Of a DNA stretch of 58,363 nucleotides, positions 27,237 through 37,084 are shown piece by piece. The DNA comes from Moritella dasanensis ArB 0140. GTDB taxonomy: Bacteria; Pseudomonadota; Gammaproteobacteria; Enterobacterales; Moritellaceae. The position numbers were made by a program, and so were the translations under genes. The stretch is taken from positions 1 through 58,363 of the forward strand of contig NZ_AKXQ01000030.1 of assembly GCF_000276805.1 (NCBI RefSeq), given 5' to 3'. Positions within the stretch are counted from its first letter, which is position 1, and the number at the start of each line of letters is the position of its first letter. The notes below the pieces were generated by a model. That model did no database searches. It saw only the letters and a program-made list of their open reading frames with translations, and had not been told where the DNA came from.

Positions 27237-28166
27237 ATGGCGAATACTGAACAACAAGTTTGGTTTAATGGAAAGATGGTTCCTGAATCTCAGGCTAAAG
27301 TAAGCATATTTACGCATGCATTGCATTATGGATCATCGGTATTTGAAGGTATTCGTGCTTATGATACGCCGAAAGGACCCGCTATTTTCCGTCTACAAGA
27401 ACACATCCAACGTTTATTTGATTCAGCTAAAATCTATGGCTGGACTATCCCTTATTCAAAACAAGAAATTGAACAAGCCTGTAAAGATGCAGTATTAGCT
27501 AATGGCCTGACCAATGCTTATTTACGTCCACTGGCTTATATTGGTAATGTTGGATTAGGCTTAACACCAAAATCAACCGTATGTGAAGCACTCGTAGCCG
27601 CAATGAATTGGGGCGCTTATCTTGGCGATGAAAGCTTAGAAGAGGGCGTTGATGTTTGTGTTACGTCTTGGAATCGCCTTGCTCCAAATACTATTCCGAC
27701 TGGCGCTAAAGCCGGTGGTAATTACTTATCATCACAGTTAATTTCGTCAGAAGCGAAACGTCATGGTTATGCTGAAGGTATTGCGCTGGATGTAAACGGC
27801 ACTATTTCTGAAGGTGCGGGTGAGAACTTATTCTTCGTTAAAAATGGTGTCATCCATACGCCGCCAACAACAGCGTGTATTTTACCAGGTTTAACCCGTA
27901 ATACCTTAATGGTATTGGCGCGTGACTTTGGTTATGAAGTACGTGAAGAGCCTATTGCCCGTGAAGCGATGTATCTTGCCGATGAAATGTTCATGTGTGG
28001 TACTGCTGCTGAAGTCGTGCCAGTACGCTCTGTGGATCGTATCGACATCGGTACGGGTAAACGTGGTCCAATTACAGAAAGATTACAAACAGCTTATTTT
28101 GCTTTGATTAAAGGTCAGAGTGAAGACAAATGGGGTTGGTTGGATTACGTCGCTGATCCGAGCTAA
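27237..28166 (+). CDS. ilvE: branched-chain amino acid aminotransferase IlvE
   Basis: Fold type IV PLP enzyme performing the last step of valine, leucine and isoleucine synthesis with glutamate as amino donor. The PLP lysine is K158 in PTGAKAGGNYLSS; HALHYGSSVFEGIRAY and GTISEGAGENLFFV are family motifs. 309 residues as in E. coli. ATG 27237 follows AAGGGAAG; the open frame extends 81 bases upstream without homology. Confidence 0.97.
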   Translation: MANTEQQVWFNGKMVPESQAKVSIFTHALHYGSSVFEGIRAYDTPKGPAIFRLQEHIQRLFDSAKIYGWTIPYSKQEIEQACKDAVLANGLTNAYLRPLAYIGNVGLGLTPKSTVCEALVAAMNWGAYLGDESLEEGVDVCVTSWNRLAPNTIPTGAKAGGNYLSSQLISSEAKRHGYAEGIALDVNGTISEGAGENLFFVKNGVIHTPPTTACILPGLTRNTLMVLARDFGYEVREEPIAREAMYLADEMFMCGTAAEVVPVRSVDRIDIGTGKRGPITERLQTAYFALIKGQSEDKWGWLDYVADPS

Positions 28167-28266
28167 CGACAACTGTCGACTAGATTATTGCTTATATTTG
28201 ATTATTAAAATGAGGCTCAGATAGGCCTCGTTGTTACCATTTTATTTTTGTTTCATGGAGAGAACA

Positions 28267-30114
28267 ATGCCTAAATTACGTTCTGCAACATCTACCCAAG
28301 GCCGTAACATGGCTGGTGCTCGTGCTTTGTGGCGTGCAACTGGTACCCGCGAAGAAGATTTCGGTAAGCCGATTATTGCCATTGCCAATTCATTTACCCA
28401 ATTTGTACCGGGTCACGTTCATCTAAAAGACATGGGCCAATTAGTTGCCGATGAAATTTTGAAAGCGGGCGGTATCGCCAAAGAATTCAATACTATTGCT
28501 ATCGATGACGGTATCGCGATGGGTCACGACGGCATGCTGTATAGCTTACCTTCACGTGATTTAATTGCTGACTCAGTTGAATACATGGTGAATGCGCATT
28601 GCGCGGATGCATTAGTATGTATTTCTAACTGTGACAAGATCACTCCTGGTATGTTGATGGCGGCACTTCGTCTTAATATTCCAGTTATCTTTATTTCCGG
28701 TGGTCCAATGGAAGCGGGTAAAACCAAGCTTTCAGACCAACTGATTAAACTTGATCTGGTTGATGCCATGGTGATGGGCGCAGATAAAAATGTGTCTGAT
28801 GAAGATCTTGATAAAGTAGAGCGTAGCGCGTGTCCTACTTGTGGTTCATGTTCAGGCATGTTCACAGCAAACTCAATGAACTGTTTAACAGAAGCATTGG
28901 GTTTATCACAACCGGGTAATGGTTCATTAGTAGCAACACATGCTGATCGTGAAGAATTATTCTTAAACGCGGGTCGTCGTATTGTTGATCTGTGTAAGCG
29001 TTATTATCAGAACGATGATGAATCAGTATTACCGCGTAACATTGCTAACCGTGAAGCGTTTGAAAATGCGATGACGCTTGATATTGCCATGGGTGGTTCA
29101 ACTAATACAGTATTACATTTAATCGCTGCTGCGATTGAAGGCGAAGTTGATTACAGCTTAGCGGATATGGATGCGTTATCACGTAAAGTGCCGCAGTTAT
29201 GTAAAGTAGCACCGTCAACGCCGCTTTATCATATGGAAGATGTGCATCGCGCCGGTGGTGTGATGGGTATTTTGGGCGAACTGAATCGTGCTGGTTTATT
29301 GCATACAGACAACATGACCGTAATGGGCATGACCATGGCTGAGCAATTAGCTAAGTTTGATATTGTTACTACTGAATCTGAAGCTGTGAAGAAAATGTAC
29401 TCAGCAGGCCCGGCTGGTATTCGTACTACTAAAGCATTCAGTCAAGATTGTCGTTGGGATTCACTTGATGATGATCGCGAGAACGGTTGTATTCGTTCAA
29501 TCGAAAATGCGTACAGCCAAGAAGGTGGTCTTGCCGTATTAACAGGTAACATTGCTGTTGATGGCGCAGTTGTTAAAACAGCTGGTGTTGCTGATGACAA
29601 TCTATTGTTCCGTGGTACTGCACGTGTCTTTGAAAGCCAAGATTCAGCGGTAAGCGCAATTTTAGCCAGCGAAATTAAAGCCGGTGATGTGGTTGTGATC
29701 CGTTATGAAGGTCCTAAAGGTGGTCCGGGCATGCAAGAAATGCTCTATCCAACCAGTTACCTGAAATCAATGGGACTCGGTAAAGCGTGTGCATTAATTA
29801 CTGATGGCCGTTTCTCGGGTGGTACTTCAGGTCTTTCTATTGGTCATGCTTCACCAGAAGCGGCAAGCGGTGGTTTGATCGGTCTGGTTGAAGATGGCGA
29901 TATCATTGATATTAACATTCCAGAACGTTCGATGAATCTTATCGTTGCTGACGACGTATTGGCTGCGCGTCGTGTTGAGATGGAAAATCGCGGTGAATTA
30001 GCCTGGAAACCGGTTGAGAAACGCGAACGTAAAGTCACTCAAGCATTACGTATTTATGGTTACTTTGCGACGAGTGCAGATAAAGGCGCGGTACGCGATA
30101 GAAATCTGATCTAA
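28267..30114 (+). CDS. ilvD: dihydroxy-acid dehydratase IlvD
   Basis: Iron-sulfur dehydratase making the 2-keto acids of valine and isoleucine. Cluster cysteines are visible in [10 protein letters not shown] and [17 protein letters not shown]; the C-terminal domain carries [16 protein letters not shown]. 615 residues against 616. ATG 28267 with TGGAGAG upstream. It is the last gene of ilvGMED here: a strong terminator follows, and ilvA is 4.4 kb further on. Confidence 0.97.
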   Translation: MPKLRSATSTQGRNMAGARALWRATGTREEDFGKPIIAIANSFTQFVPGHVHLKDMGQLVADEILKAGGIAKEFNTIAIDDGIAMGHDGMLYSLPSRDLIADSVEYMVNAHCADALVCISNCDKITPGMLMAALRLNIPVIFISGGPMEAGKTKLSDQLIKLDLVDAMVMGADKNVSDEDLDKVERSACPTCGSCSGMFTANSMNCLTEALGLSQPGNGSLVATHADREELFLNAGRRIVDLCKRYYQNDDESVLPRNIANREAFENAMTLDIAMGGSTNTVLHLIAAAIEGEVDYSLADMDALSRKVPQLCKVAPSTPLYHMEDVHRAGGVMGILGELNRAGLLHTDNMTVMGMTMAEQLAKFDIVTTESEAVKKMYSAGPAGIRTTKAFSQDCRWDSLDDDRENGCIRSIENAYSQEGGLAVLTGNIAVDGAVVKTAGVADDNLLFRGTARVFESQDSAVSAILASEIKAGDVVVIRYEGPKGGPGMQEMLYPTSYLKSMGLGKACALITDGRFSGGTSGLSIGHASPEAASGGLIGLVEDGDIIDINIPERSMNLIVADDVLAARRVEMENRGELAWKPVEKRERKVTQALRIYGYFATSADKGAVRDRNLI

Positions 30115-30170
30115 CTCCTTATATAAACTACCTCGTTAGTATTATCTAACAATTAGCAATGATCTATATC

Positions 30171-30218
30171 AAGGGCTCTGCAGTAATCGACTATGATTAC
30201 GGCAGAGCCCTTTTTTTT
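30171..30218 (+). terminator. terminator of the ilvGMED operon
   Basis: AAGGGCTCTGC (30171-30181) pairs with GCAGAGCCCTT (30202-30212); after one mismatch the inner GTAATC/GATTAC continues the stem. It is followed by eight T. Very stable. Confidence 0.93.
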
Positions 30219-30408
30219 GGGCGAGATCTTGCTCACAGAAAAAATTATCTTCTGTTCAACATCGATTTAACAAATCTTATATAAATTTTCTTTAAAATTA
30301 GAATGATCTTTAGTGATTAATTCTGCAGTTCTACGTCTATACTGCACCTATATATCGAGAAGATTTTCTAATCCAGTTAAATAAACCAAATATCGGAGTA
30401 AACAGCAT

Positions 30409-31524
30409 ATGATTATCGGCGTACCTAAAGAAATTAAAAACCATGAATATCGCGTAGGTATGACTCCTGCAAGTGCAAGAGAACTTATTGCACATGGCCA
30501 TACGGTTAATGTTGAAACATTTGCTGGTGCTGGTATTGGTTTTAGCGACAGTGATTATGAAGTTGTTGGTGCAAAAATCTTAGCAACTGCTGCAGACGTT
30601 TTCGCAACTGCAGATATGATTGTAAAAGTAAAAGAGCCTCAAGCTGTTGAGCGTGCAATGCTACGTGATGGCCAAGTGCTATTCACTTACTTACACCTTG
30701 CACCTGATTTAGCGCAAACAGAAGACCTAATCAAGAGTAATGCAGTATGTATCGCTTACGAAACTGTAACTGATGCAAACGGTGGTTTACCACTACTTGC
30801 TCCTATGTCTGCTGTTGCTGGTCGTATGTCAATTCAAGCTGGCGCACAAGCATTAGAAAAATCACAAGGTGGTTGTGGTCTTCTTATGGGCGGCGTACCA
30901 GGTGTTGCTCCTGCAAACGTTGTCGTTATCGGCGGCGGTGTTGTTGGTATGAATGCAGCTAAAATGGCTGTTGGTATGGGCGCTAGCGTAACTATGTTAG
31001 ACCGTAACCTGACTGTACTAGCTAACCTAGACAACCAGTTCGATGGTCGTTTGAAAGTAGTTTATTCTACTCATGATGCAATTGAAAAATATGTATTAGA
31101 AGCTGACCTAGTAATTGGTGCGGTATTAGTTCCTGGCGCAGCTGCTCCAAAACTAGTAACTAAAGACCTAATTTCACGCATGAAGCCTGGTGCTGCTGTT
31201 GTTGACGTTGCAATCGACCAAGGTGGTTGTTTTGAAACTTCACACGCTACAACACACCAAGACCCAACTTACATCATCGATGACGTTGTACATTACTGTG
31301 TTGCTAACATGCCTGGTGCTGTTGCGAAAACATCTACATTCGCATTAAACAATGCAACACTACCGTACATCATCAAACTTGCTAACCTAGGTTGGAAAGA
31401 AGCGTTAACACAAGATGCGCACCTGCTTAACGGTCTAAACGTTATTGCTGGTCACGTTACTGTTCAAGACGTTGCTGAAGCACATAACCTACCGTTCGTT
31501 GCACCAAAGAGCATGATTTTATAA
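30409..31524 (+). CDS. ald: alanine dehydrogenase
   Basis: NAD-dependent enzyme interconverting alanine with pyruvate and ammonia. The N-terminal [20 protein letters not shown] is the family signature; KVKEPQ and FTYLHLAPD hold the substrate lysine and catalytic histidine; [15 protein letters not shown] is the NAD-binding loop. 371 residues, standard. Codon use is strongly biased, suggesting high expression. It is a monocistronic unit between the ilvD terminator and its own terminator. Confidence 0.96.
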   Translation: MIIGVPKEIKNHEYRVGMTPASARELIAHGHTVNVETFAGAGIGFSDSDYEVVGAKILATAADVFATADMIVKVKEPQAVERAMLRDGQVLFTYLHLAPDLAQTEDLIKSNAVCIAYETVTDANGGLPLLAPMSAVAGRMSIQAGAQALEKSQGGCGLLMGGVPGVAPANVVVIGGGVVGMNAAKMAVGMGASVTMLDRNLTVLANLDNQFDGRLKVVYSTHDAIEKYVLEADLVIGAVLVPGAAAPKLVTKDLISRMKPGAAVVDVAIDQGGCFETSHATTHQDPTYIIDDVVHYCVANMPGAVAKTSTFALNNATLPYIIKLANLGWKEALTQDAHLLNGLNVIAGHVTVQDVAEAHNLPFVAPKSMIL

Positions 31525-31553
31525 TCTAGCTTATTGCAATAACGTGTTAAATT

Positions 31554-31583
31554 AGCACCATTATTTATTAATGGTGCTTTTTT
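31554..31583 (+). terminator. terminator after ald
   Basis: AGCACCATT (31554-31562) pairs with AATGGTGCT (31570-31578), followed by six T. It ends 3 bases before the next start codon. Confidence 0.9.
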
Positions 31584-31585
31584 GT

Positions 31586-32587
31586 ATGCAAAAGAAAATA
31601 ACGGTGTTAATCCTTATCGCCGGACTCGGTCTATTTGGCCTTTATACCCTCCTTCAATCTGATGATACGGTTGATGTTGAAAAATCAGATGTACCTGACT
31701 TTGCTGCTATCAGCGATGTTAATGCCAAAAAAACAGCCTTCTTTAACTATCTACAGCCTGCGTTTGATGTTGTCACTGCCGAAGTATTGGCTGAACGTGC
31801 ATTACTGACCACTTGGCAAACTAAAGTGGCGTTAACCACAGATGAACAAACCCAACTGCAAGCGATGGCTGACATGTATAAAGTCACGGCTGATACAGAT
31901 CAACAAGTGATTGCTATGTTATTAGCTCAAGTTGATGTCATTCCAGAAGAGCTGGTGTTTAGTCAATCCGCTAATGAAACGGGTTGGGGTACGTCGCGTT
32001 TTGCTAAACAAGGCCATAACTTCTTTGGCCAATGGTGTTTTAGTAAAGGTTGCGGCATTGTACCAAACCAACGCGATCAAGGCGCTGCGCACGAAGTTGC
32101 CAGCTTTGATTCGATAGCAGCGTCTGTGCGATCGTATTTCCGCAATATTAACCGTAATCAAAGTTATTTACCGCTACGTGATATTCGTAGTGAGCTGCGT
32201 ATCAATGATGAACGTATTAATGCCTGCGCGCTTGCGGCGGGATTAATTAACTATTCAGAAAGAAAACAAGCTTATATTAATGAGATTCGCGCGATGATCC
32301 GTCATAACCGTCAATTTTGGCGTGACAATGCGAGCACTGATTATGCTTTGTGTGCGGCCCCACAACCTGTGGTCACTGAAATTGTCGAAGAAGAAGCGAT
32401 TGAATTACCTGAGGTCATTACCTTGACTGACGATAGCGCTATTGCTGAAGTGAAAAATATTGACTCAACTTTTGTTGAAGCGAAAAATAGTGATTCAAAA
32501 ATTGTTGAGTCTAATAAGACTGAAGATAATGTAAAAAATGACACTGTAGCGGCAGAAGAACCAATAAAATCCGTTGTAGCAGAATAA
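31586..32587 (+). CDS. Bax-like glucosaminidase domain protein
   Basis: Signal anchor (residues about 4-22, VLILIAGLGLFGLYTLL), then a glucosaminidase-like (GH73/Bax) domain with SANETGWGTSRFAKQGHNFFG holding the probable catalytic glutamate, and CFSKGCGI. The last 70 residues are acidic, low complexity and look repeated (AEVKNIDSTFVEAKNSDSKIVES). 333 residues. ATG 31586 has no clear ribosome site and follows the ald terminator by 3 bases; an in-frame ATG at 31571 lies inside the terminator stem. Likely periplasmic peptidoglycan hydrolase, anchored in the inner membrane. Confidence 0.85.
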   Translation: MQKKITVLILIAGLGLFGLYTLLQSDDTVDVEKSDVPDFAAISDVNAKKTAFFNYLQPAFDVVTAEVLAERALLTTWQTKVALTTDEQTQLQAMADMYKVTADTDQQVIAMLLAQVDVIPEELVFSQSANETGWGTSRFAKQGHNFFGQWCFSKGCGIVPNQRDQGAAHEVASFDSIAASVRSYFRNINRNQSYLPLRDIRSELRINDERINACALAAGLINYSERKQAYINEIRAMIRHNRQFWRDNASTDYALCAAPQPVVTEIVEEEAIELPEVITLTDDSAIAEVKNIDSTFVEAKNSDSKIVESNKTEDNVKNDTVAAEEPIKSVVAE

Positions 32588-32605
32588 TTACCTAGTTTAC
32601 TTTTT

Positions 32606-32637
32606 AGGTGCTCAGAGCCTTTCTGAGTGCCTTTTTT
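32606..32637 (+). terminator. terminator after the Bax-like gene
   Basis: AGGTGCTCAG (32606-32615) pairs with CTGAGTGCCT (32623-32632), with two wobbles, followed by six T. Confidence 0.82.
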
Positions 32638-33084
32638 AGATTTTAATATTCGTTAATTCCCTGCCATTTTAAACGCTGTTAGTCCGTAAGGGTAACTTAG
32701 GTTAAATTTACGCTATAAATCACTATGTTTGTTAAAATCAGCCTGTTTTTTGAAATTACCCCATTGTTGATATACTGCCTACTTTTGAGTATATGAGGGT
32801 TTTTGGCGGTTTTAACCCCGTTAAATTGCTGTTTCTTAATTTTAAGGGGGTTTTATTGATGATTATATAGATGTTACATAGTCGTAAAAGTGTAAAAAAT
32901 GCTTGGATATGTGACCGACCTCAATTTTCCTGGCACTAGTTGATTGAACTGCTTCCCATCACCAATGTAGTTGTAATACTCTCCACCCATCAAATCTTGC
33001 AGTGCAAAGAATTGTAAAAATATAAAAATAATATATAAGCAAAAAAACACACACTACTATGATAATTTAAAGGCTGAGTTTGTT
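32638..33084. other. intergenic region upstream of the DAACS symporter
   Basis: About 450 bases without an open frame or RNA I can recognise. Its length suggests a regulated promoter for the symporter, but no specific site can be assigned. Confidence 0.4.
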
Positions 33085-34365
33085 ATGGATAAATCACTAA
33101 GTTCGAAAATATTTATATCCCTGTTTGTGGGCTTACTACTGGGTACAATCGTTCAGTATGGCTTTGGAGCAGGATCGTTCCTTGACACATACTTTGTCGG
33201 CGCAGCAACTGCAGTCGGTACTATGTTTGTATCACTAATCAAATTGATGGTTGTACCATTAGTTTTCATCTCTATTGTATGTGGTGTATGTGAACTGAAA
33301 GACATCAAAAGTTTCGGTCGCCTAGGTGGCAAAACTTTCTTCCTTTATCTAGCGAATACAGCAATCGCAATCACAGTAGCACTTATTGTGGCAATGATTG
33401 TACAACCAGGTGTTGGCGCTAACCTTGCTGAACTAGGTGGTACTGCGGTAGTACTAGCAACTACTGAAACGCCAGATATCGGTCAACTAATTATCAACAT
33501 CGTACCAAGTAACCCTGTTGAAGCATTTGCTTCTGGTGACATGTTACAAATCATCTTCATGGCAATCATCACTGGTCTAGCTATTCAAGCACTAGACACT
33601 AAAGGTGGTCCAGCGATCAATGCATTCCAAATCGCTAATGACATCATGATGAAACTTGTTAGCCTAATCATGAGCTTTGCCCCGTTTGGTGTATTCGCGT
33701 TAATGATTCAATTAGGTGCGACACTTGACGGTGCAACACTGGCTTCAGTAGCAAGTTATGTTGGTCTAGTTGTAGCGTTACTTGTTGTTTGGATTCTTGT
33801 TGTTTACCCACTCGCAGTATGGGCTACTACCGGTATCCGTCCAGCTACGTTCCGTCGTCAGATCCGTGAGCAGTTCCTATTCTCACTATCTACAGCGAGT
33901 TCAAATGCAACTATCCCTGTAACAATGCGTACACTAACTGAGAAAATCGGTGTATCGAAAACAGTTGCTGGTTTTGGTGTGCCACTAGGCGCAACAATGA
34001 ACATGTCTGGTGTATCTATCTACATCTCAATTGCAACAGTATTTGCTGCAAACGCATACGGCACGCCAATCCAAGTGACTGACTTATTCACTATGGGTCT
34101 TACTATTTTACTATTATCAGTAGGCGCAGGTGGTGTACCTGGTGGCGGTATCGTGATGATCGGTGTGTTACTAACGCAAATGGGTCTACCTGTTGAAGCA
34201 CTAGCAATCATCGCTGCGGTTGACCGTATCAACGATATGTTCTGTACTTCTGCTAACGTTATCGGTGATACAGCGGTTAATACTATCGTTGCTAAATCTG
34301 AAGGCGAGTTAGACATTTCAATTGCTAACGCTGAAGAACCTCAAGGTGAAGCTAAAACAGCTTAA
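33085..34365 (+). CDS. DAACS-family dicarboxylate/amino acid:cation symporter
   Basis: Secondary transporter with about eight helices and two re-entrant loops. The serine-rich loop FSLSTASSNATIPVTM, the NMSG motif in helix 7 and the DRINDMFCTSANVIGD motif in helix 8 are characteristic of the family (GltP, DctA, SstT relatives). 426 residues. The arginine usual in the helix 8 motif of glutamate carriers (DMxRTxxN) is cysteine here (DMFCTSAN), so acidic substrates are less certain; a neutral amino acid such as alanine, serine or threonine is possible. Codon use is as highly biased as in ald. Confidence 0.88.
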   Translation: MDKSLSSKIFISLFVGLLLGTIVQYGFGAGSFLDTYFVGAATAVGTMFVSLIKLMVVPLVFISIVCGVCELKDIKSFGRLGGKTFFLYLANTAIAITVALIVAMIVQPGVGANLAELGGTAVVLATTETPDIGQLIINIVPSNPVEAFASGDMLQIIFMAIITGLAIQALDTKGGPAINAFQIANDIMMKLVSLIMSFAPFGVFALMIQLGATLDGATLASVASYVGLVVALLVVWILVVYPLAVWATTGIRPATFRRQIREQFLFSLSTASSNATIPVTMRTLTEKIGVSKTVAGFGVPLGATMNMSGVSIYISIATVFAANAYGTPIQVTDLFTMGLTILLLSVGAGGVPGGGIVMIGVLLTQMGLPVEALAIIAAVDRINDMFCTSANVIGDTAVNTIVAKSEGELDISIANAEEPQGEAKTA

Positions 34366-34384
34366 TCGAACAAAGTAATACAAG

Positions 34385-34410
34385 AAAGGGAGCTTAATGC
34401 TCCCTTTTTT
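34385..34410 (+). terminator. terminator after the DAACS symporter
   Basis: AAAGGGAGC (34385-34393) pairs perfectly with GCTCCCTTT (34399-34407) around TTAAT, with trailing T. Confidence 0.9.
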
Positions 34411-34565
34411 ATTTCCTGCTAAAAGTTATCCTGCGTTAATTCTTTTTATCTGTTTCGATTGTTGTTATAACTAGGTAATAGTATTAAGTCATGTACTAGG
34501 TATTAAAACTAGATAATAGCGTTAACGATGGCATGCCAAAGCGTTAACTTGTCAGCTAAAATTCA

Positions 34566-36131
34566 ATGGATGATCGAGTGACAGATAACGAAACCCAACA
34601 CCCCCAACCGCTACTTACTGCAAATGATTATTTGTGTAAGATCTTACTATCACCTGTTTATGAAGCAGCCGTGGTTACACCGTTACAGCCATTAACTAAG
34701 CTTTCTCAACGCTTAGGTAATAATATTCTGCTTAAGCGTGAAGACCGCCAACCCGTGCATTCATTTAAACTGCGTGGCGCTTTTAATAAATTAGTGCAGC
34801 TGTCTGAAGCACAAAAATTACGTGGTGTCGTAGCAGCCTCGGCGGGTAATCATGCCCAAGGTGTGGCGATGTCTGCGAAGAAGCTTGGTATTAAAGCCAT
34901 CATTGTGATGCCAGTTATTACCCCAGAAATTAAAGTCAGTGCAGTGCGCGGCTTTGGCGCTGAAGTATGTTTGCACGGTGATAGTTTTGATGAAGCTTCT
35001 AACTATGCTAAAAAATTGTCTGCTGAAGAAGGTTATACCCTGATCCCGCCATTTGATGATCCGGATGTGATCGCGGGACAAGGCACTATCGCGCGTGAAC
35101 TGCTCGAGCAAAATGCGCACTTAGATTATATCTTTGTGCCTGTTGGTGGCGGTGGTCTGGCTGCGGGTATTGCTGTTTATATCAAACAACTTAAACCATC
35201 AATTAAAGTGATTGGTGTTGAACCACGTGATTCAGCCTGTTTACGTGCCGCGCTCGATGCCGGTGAACCCGTAACATTAGATCGTGTCGGTATCTTTGCT
35301 GATGGCGTCGCGGTAAAACGTATTGGTGTTGAAACCTTCCGTTTGTGTAATGAATTTATTGATGACGTGATCACGGTGAGCAGTGATGAAATTTGTGCAT
35401 CGTTAAAAGATATTTTTGAAGATACTCGCGCAATTGCTGAACCATCGGGTGCATTAGCCTTAGCGGGTCTAAAAAAATATACTGAACTAAATGAATTACG
35501 TGATAAAAATATGACGGCTATCTTAAGTGGCGCGAATGTAAATTTCCATTCATTACGTTACGTATCAGAGCGCAGTGAATATGGTGAGAAAAAAGAAGCA
35601 GTACTTGCTGTTACCATTCCTGAACGTCCTGGCGCATTCTTAAAATTCTGTGAATTAATCGGTAATCGCGCTGTGACCGAGTTTAACTATCGTTATTCTA
35701 ATCGTGCAGCGGCGAATATCTTTGTTGGCTTACGTACACCACAAGGTACGCCGGAGCTAGACACTGTGATCAAACAGCTTGAAGACGCTGAATATCCAGT
35801 GGTTGATTTATCTGAAGATGAAATGGCCAAACAACACGTGCGTTACATGGTTGGCGGTCGCCCTGCGGAAGCCTTGCAAGAACGTCTGTTTAGTTTTGAA
35901 TTTCCAGAACATCCTGGCGCATTACAGAAATTCTTATTAACCCTTGGTATGAATTGGAATATTACCTTATTCCATTACCGTAATCATGGCGCTGCGTATG
36001 GCCGAGTATTAACGGGTTTTGAATTACCTGATGGTGAGATGAAAGCGTTTTCAGCTTACTTGGTTAAATTGGGCTATCAGTATAAAGAAGAAACCAATAA
36101 CCCAGCGTATAAATTCTTTCTTGCGCACTAA
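34566..36131 (+). CDS. ilvA: threonine deaminase IlvA
   Basis: PLP enzyme converting threonine to 2-oxobutyrate, the committed step to isoleucine. Catalytic domain with PLP lysine K68 (HSFKLRGA), ASAGNHAQGVA and the glycine loop PVGGGGLAAG. Two C-terminal ACT-like domains (TIPERPGAFLKF and EFPEHPGALQKF) give isoleucine/valine control. 521 residues against 514. ATG 34566 has no ribosome site; an in-frame GTG at 34578 has GGA 7 bases upstream and could be the true start. Detached from ilvGMED. Confidence 0.95.
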   Translation: MDDRVTDNETQHPQPLLTANDYLCKILLSPVYEAAVVTPLQPLTKLSQRLGNNILLKREDRQPVHSFKLRGAFNKLVQLSEAQKLRGVVAASAGNHAQGVAMSAKKLGIKAIIVMPVITPEIKVSAVRGFGAEVCLHGDSFDEASNYAKKLSAEEGYTLIPPFDDPDVIAGQGTIARELLEQNAHLDYIFVPVGGGGLAAGIAVYIKQLKPSIKVIGVEPRDSACLRAALDAGEPVTLDRVGIFADGVAVKRIGVETFRLCNEFIDDVITVSSDEICASLKDIFEDTRAIAEPSGALALAGLKKYTELNELRDKNMTAILSGANVNFHSLRYVSERSEYGEKKEAVLAVTIPERPGAFLKFCELIGNRAVTEFNYRYSNRAAANIFVGLRTPQGTPELDTVIKQLEDAEYPVVDLSEDEMAKQHVRYMVGGRPAEALQERLFSFEFPEHPGALQKFLLTLGMNWNITLFHYRNHGAAYGRVLTGFELPDGEMKAFSAYLVKLGYQYKEETNNPAYKFFLAH

Positions 36132-36880
36132 TTAACACTGACAATATCTGCCACTGAGAATGAATCAATTCTCAGTGGCACCTCGCGATCCTCATCACTG
36201 TAAAAAATCACCCGCGTCATGATTGCGCCTAATCCCTGTCCCTGTGTGCCAGCAACGTGGTTGATGCTAACTTCAATATCCACGGGCAAACTATTCATAT
36301 GGTCTTGCTGAATATTATTAATGGTTAATAACCGGGCGAGATCGGGGGCTAACTTTAATTGATTAAGTTGGTTTATATTGCTGATATAAATATAAAACGC
36401 CTCAGGAAAACTGCTTTCAACGGGCAAGTCTTTGGTTAATTTATACTGGTAAGTTTGCTGCTCATGGACCAGTTTTAACGCCTGTATTGGAAATGCCTGA
36501 CGTTGGCGATCATACGCACCGAGATAAACCTCGGTCTGCAGCAGCAACACTTGATTGCGTTGTTGTTCATTTTGGTTTTTCCAGTTGCGCCGCAATTTTA
36601 TTTTCTTCAAGGCTAATAATGCGGCATCATCTTGATAAAGTGCCATTATCTCGGGGTGGTAAAGCGCCGTATAAGCATCCATGTGGTGGCTAAAAGGGTA
36701 GTCTTTATTGAGTAATATCGAGGCTGTTAAGGCGCGATCCCAATTTAGTTGGTATTGCGTGTTGCTGGTTAATAGTGGATTTTGATTATAGCTAGGTGAC
36801 GGTGCGCTGAATGACCTGTGGTCGTTCAAACCGCAGGCCGATATTAGCAAGGGTAATAAAAGTATTAATATTCGCCGCAT
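36128..36880 (-). CDS. predicted lipoprotein of unknown function
   Basis: 250 residues with a lipoprotein signal peptide (ILLLPLLISAC, lipobox LISAC, cysteine near residue 15), so likely lipid-anchored in the envelope. The mature part is soluble and charged with no motif I recognise. ATG at 36880 has AAGGA 8 bases upstream; the frame is open to 36904. Its stop codon overlaps that of ilvA by 3 bases, tail to tail. Confidence 0.8.
   Translation of the reverse strand: MRRILILLLPLLISACGLNDHRSFSAPSPSYNQNPLLTSNTQYQLNWDRALTASILLNKDYPFSHHMDAYTALYHPEIMALYQDDAALLALKKIKLRRNWKNQNEQQRNQVLLLQTEVYLGAYDRQRQAFPIQALKLVHEQQTYQYKLTKDLPVESSFPEAFYIYISNINQLNQLKLAPDLARLLTINNIQQDHMNSLPVDIEVSINHVAGTQGQGLGAIMTRVIFYSDEDREVPLRIDSFSVADIVSVN
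36149..36180. repeat. perfect 13-bp inverted repeat at the ilvA 3' end
   Basis: TGCCACTGAGAAT (36149-36161) and ATTCTCAGTGGCA (36168-36180) with loop GAATCA. It begins 18 bases after the ilvA stop and lies inside the 3' coding end of the convergent lipoprotein gene. No U-tract follows on either strand. It may serve as the 3' end of ilvA mRNA. Confidence 0.85.
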
Positions 36881-37084
36881 TGTCATTTCCTTTGTTTGTT
36901 CCAATGAATCAAAAGTAGGGTTAGCCCTGAGTTTGGTTAATCACTATAACAACTGAGAAATTAACGAAAGTATGAATAAAGCATACTATTGCAGACTTGA
37001 AAGATAGAATAAATAACCTAGTTTTAACTAAACAGTGCTACCCTTTAGCGCATTAATCCCACTCTTTTTATATTGGAAAATATT

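Noticed and set aside
28524-28865. Antisense frame in ilvD
   Set aside because: Fully covered by the conserved IlvD sequence including its cluster cysteines; no ribosome site.
30409-34365. Recent horizontal transfer of the ald-carrier block
   Set aside because: Codon use is host-like and highly optimised, there are no mobility genes and every gene has normal terminators. An old rearrangement is the simpler view.
34468-34519. Imperfect direct repeats (AACTAGGTAATAG and AACTAGATAATAG) before ilvA
   Set aside because: Low complexity AT-rich sequence; similarity is limited and no regulatory pattern is evident.
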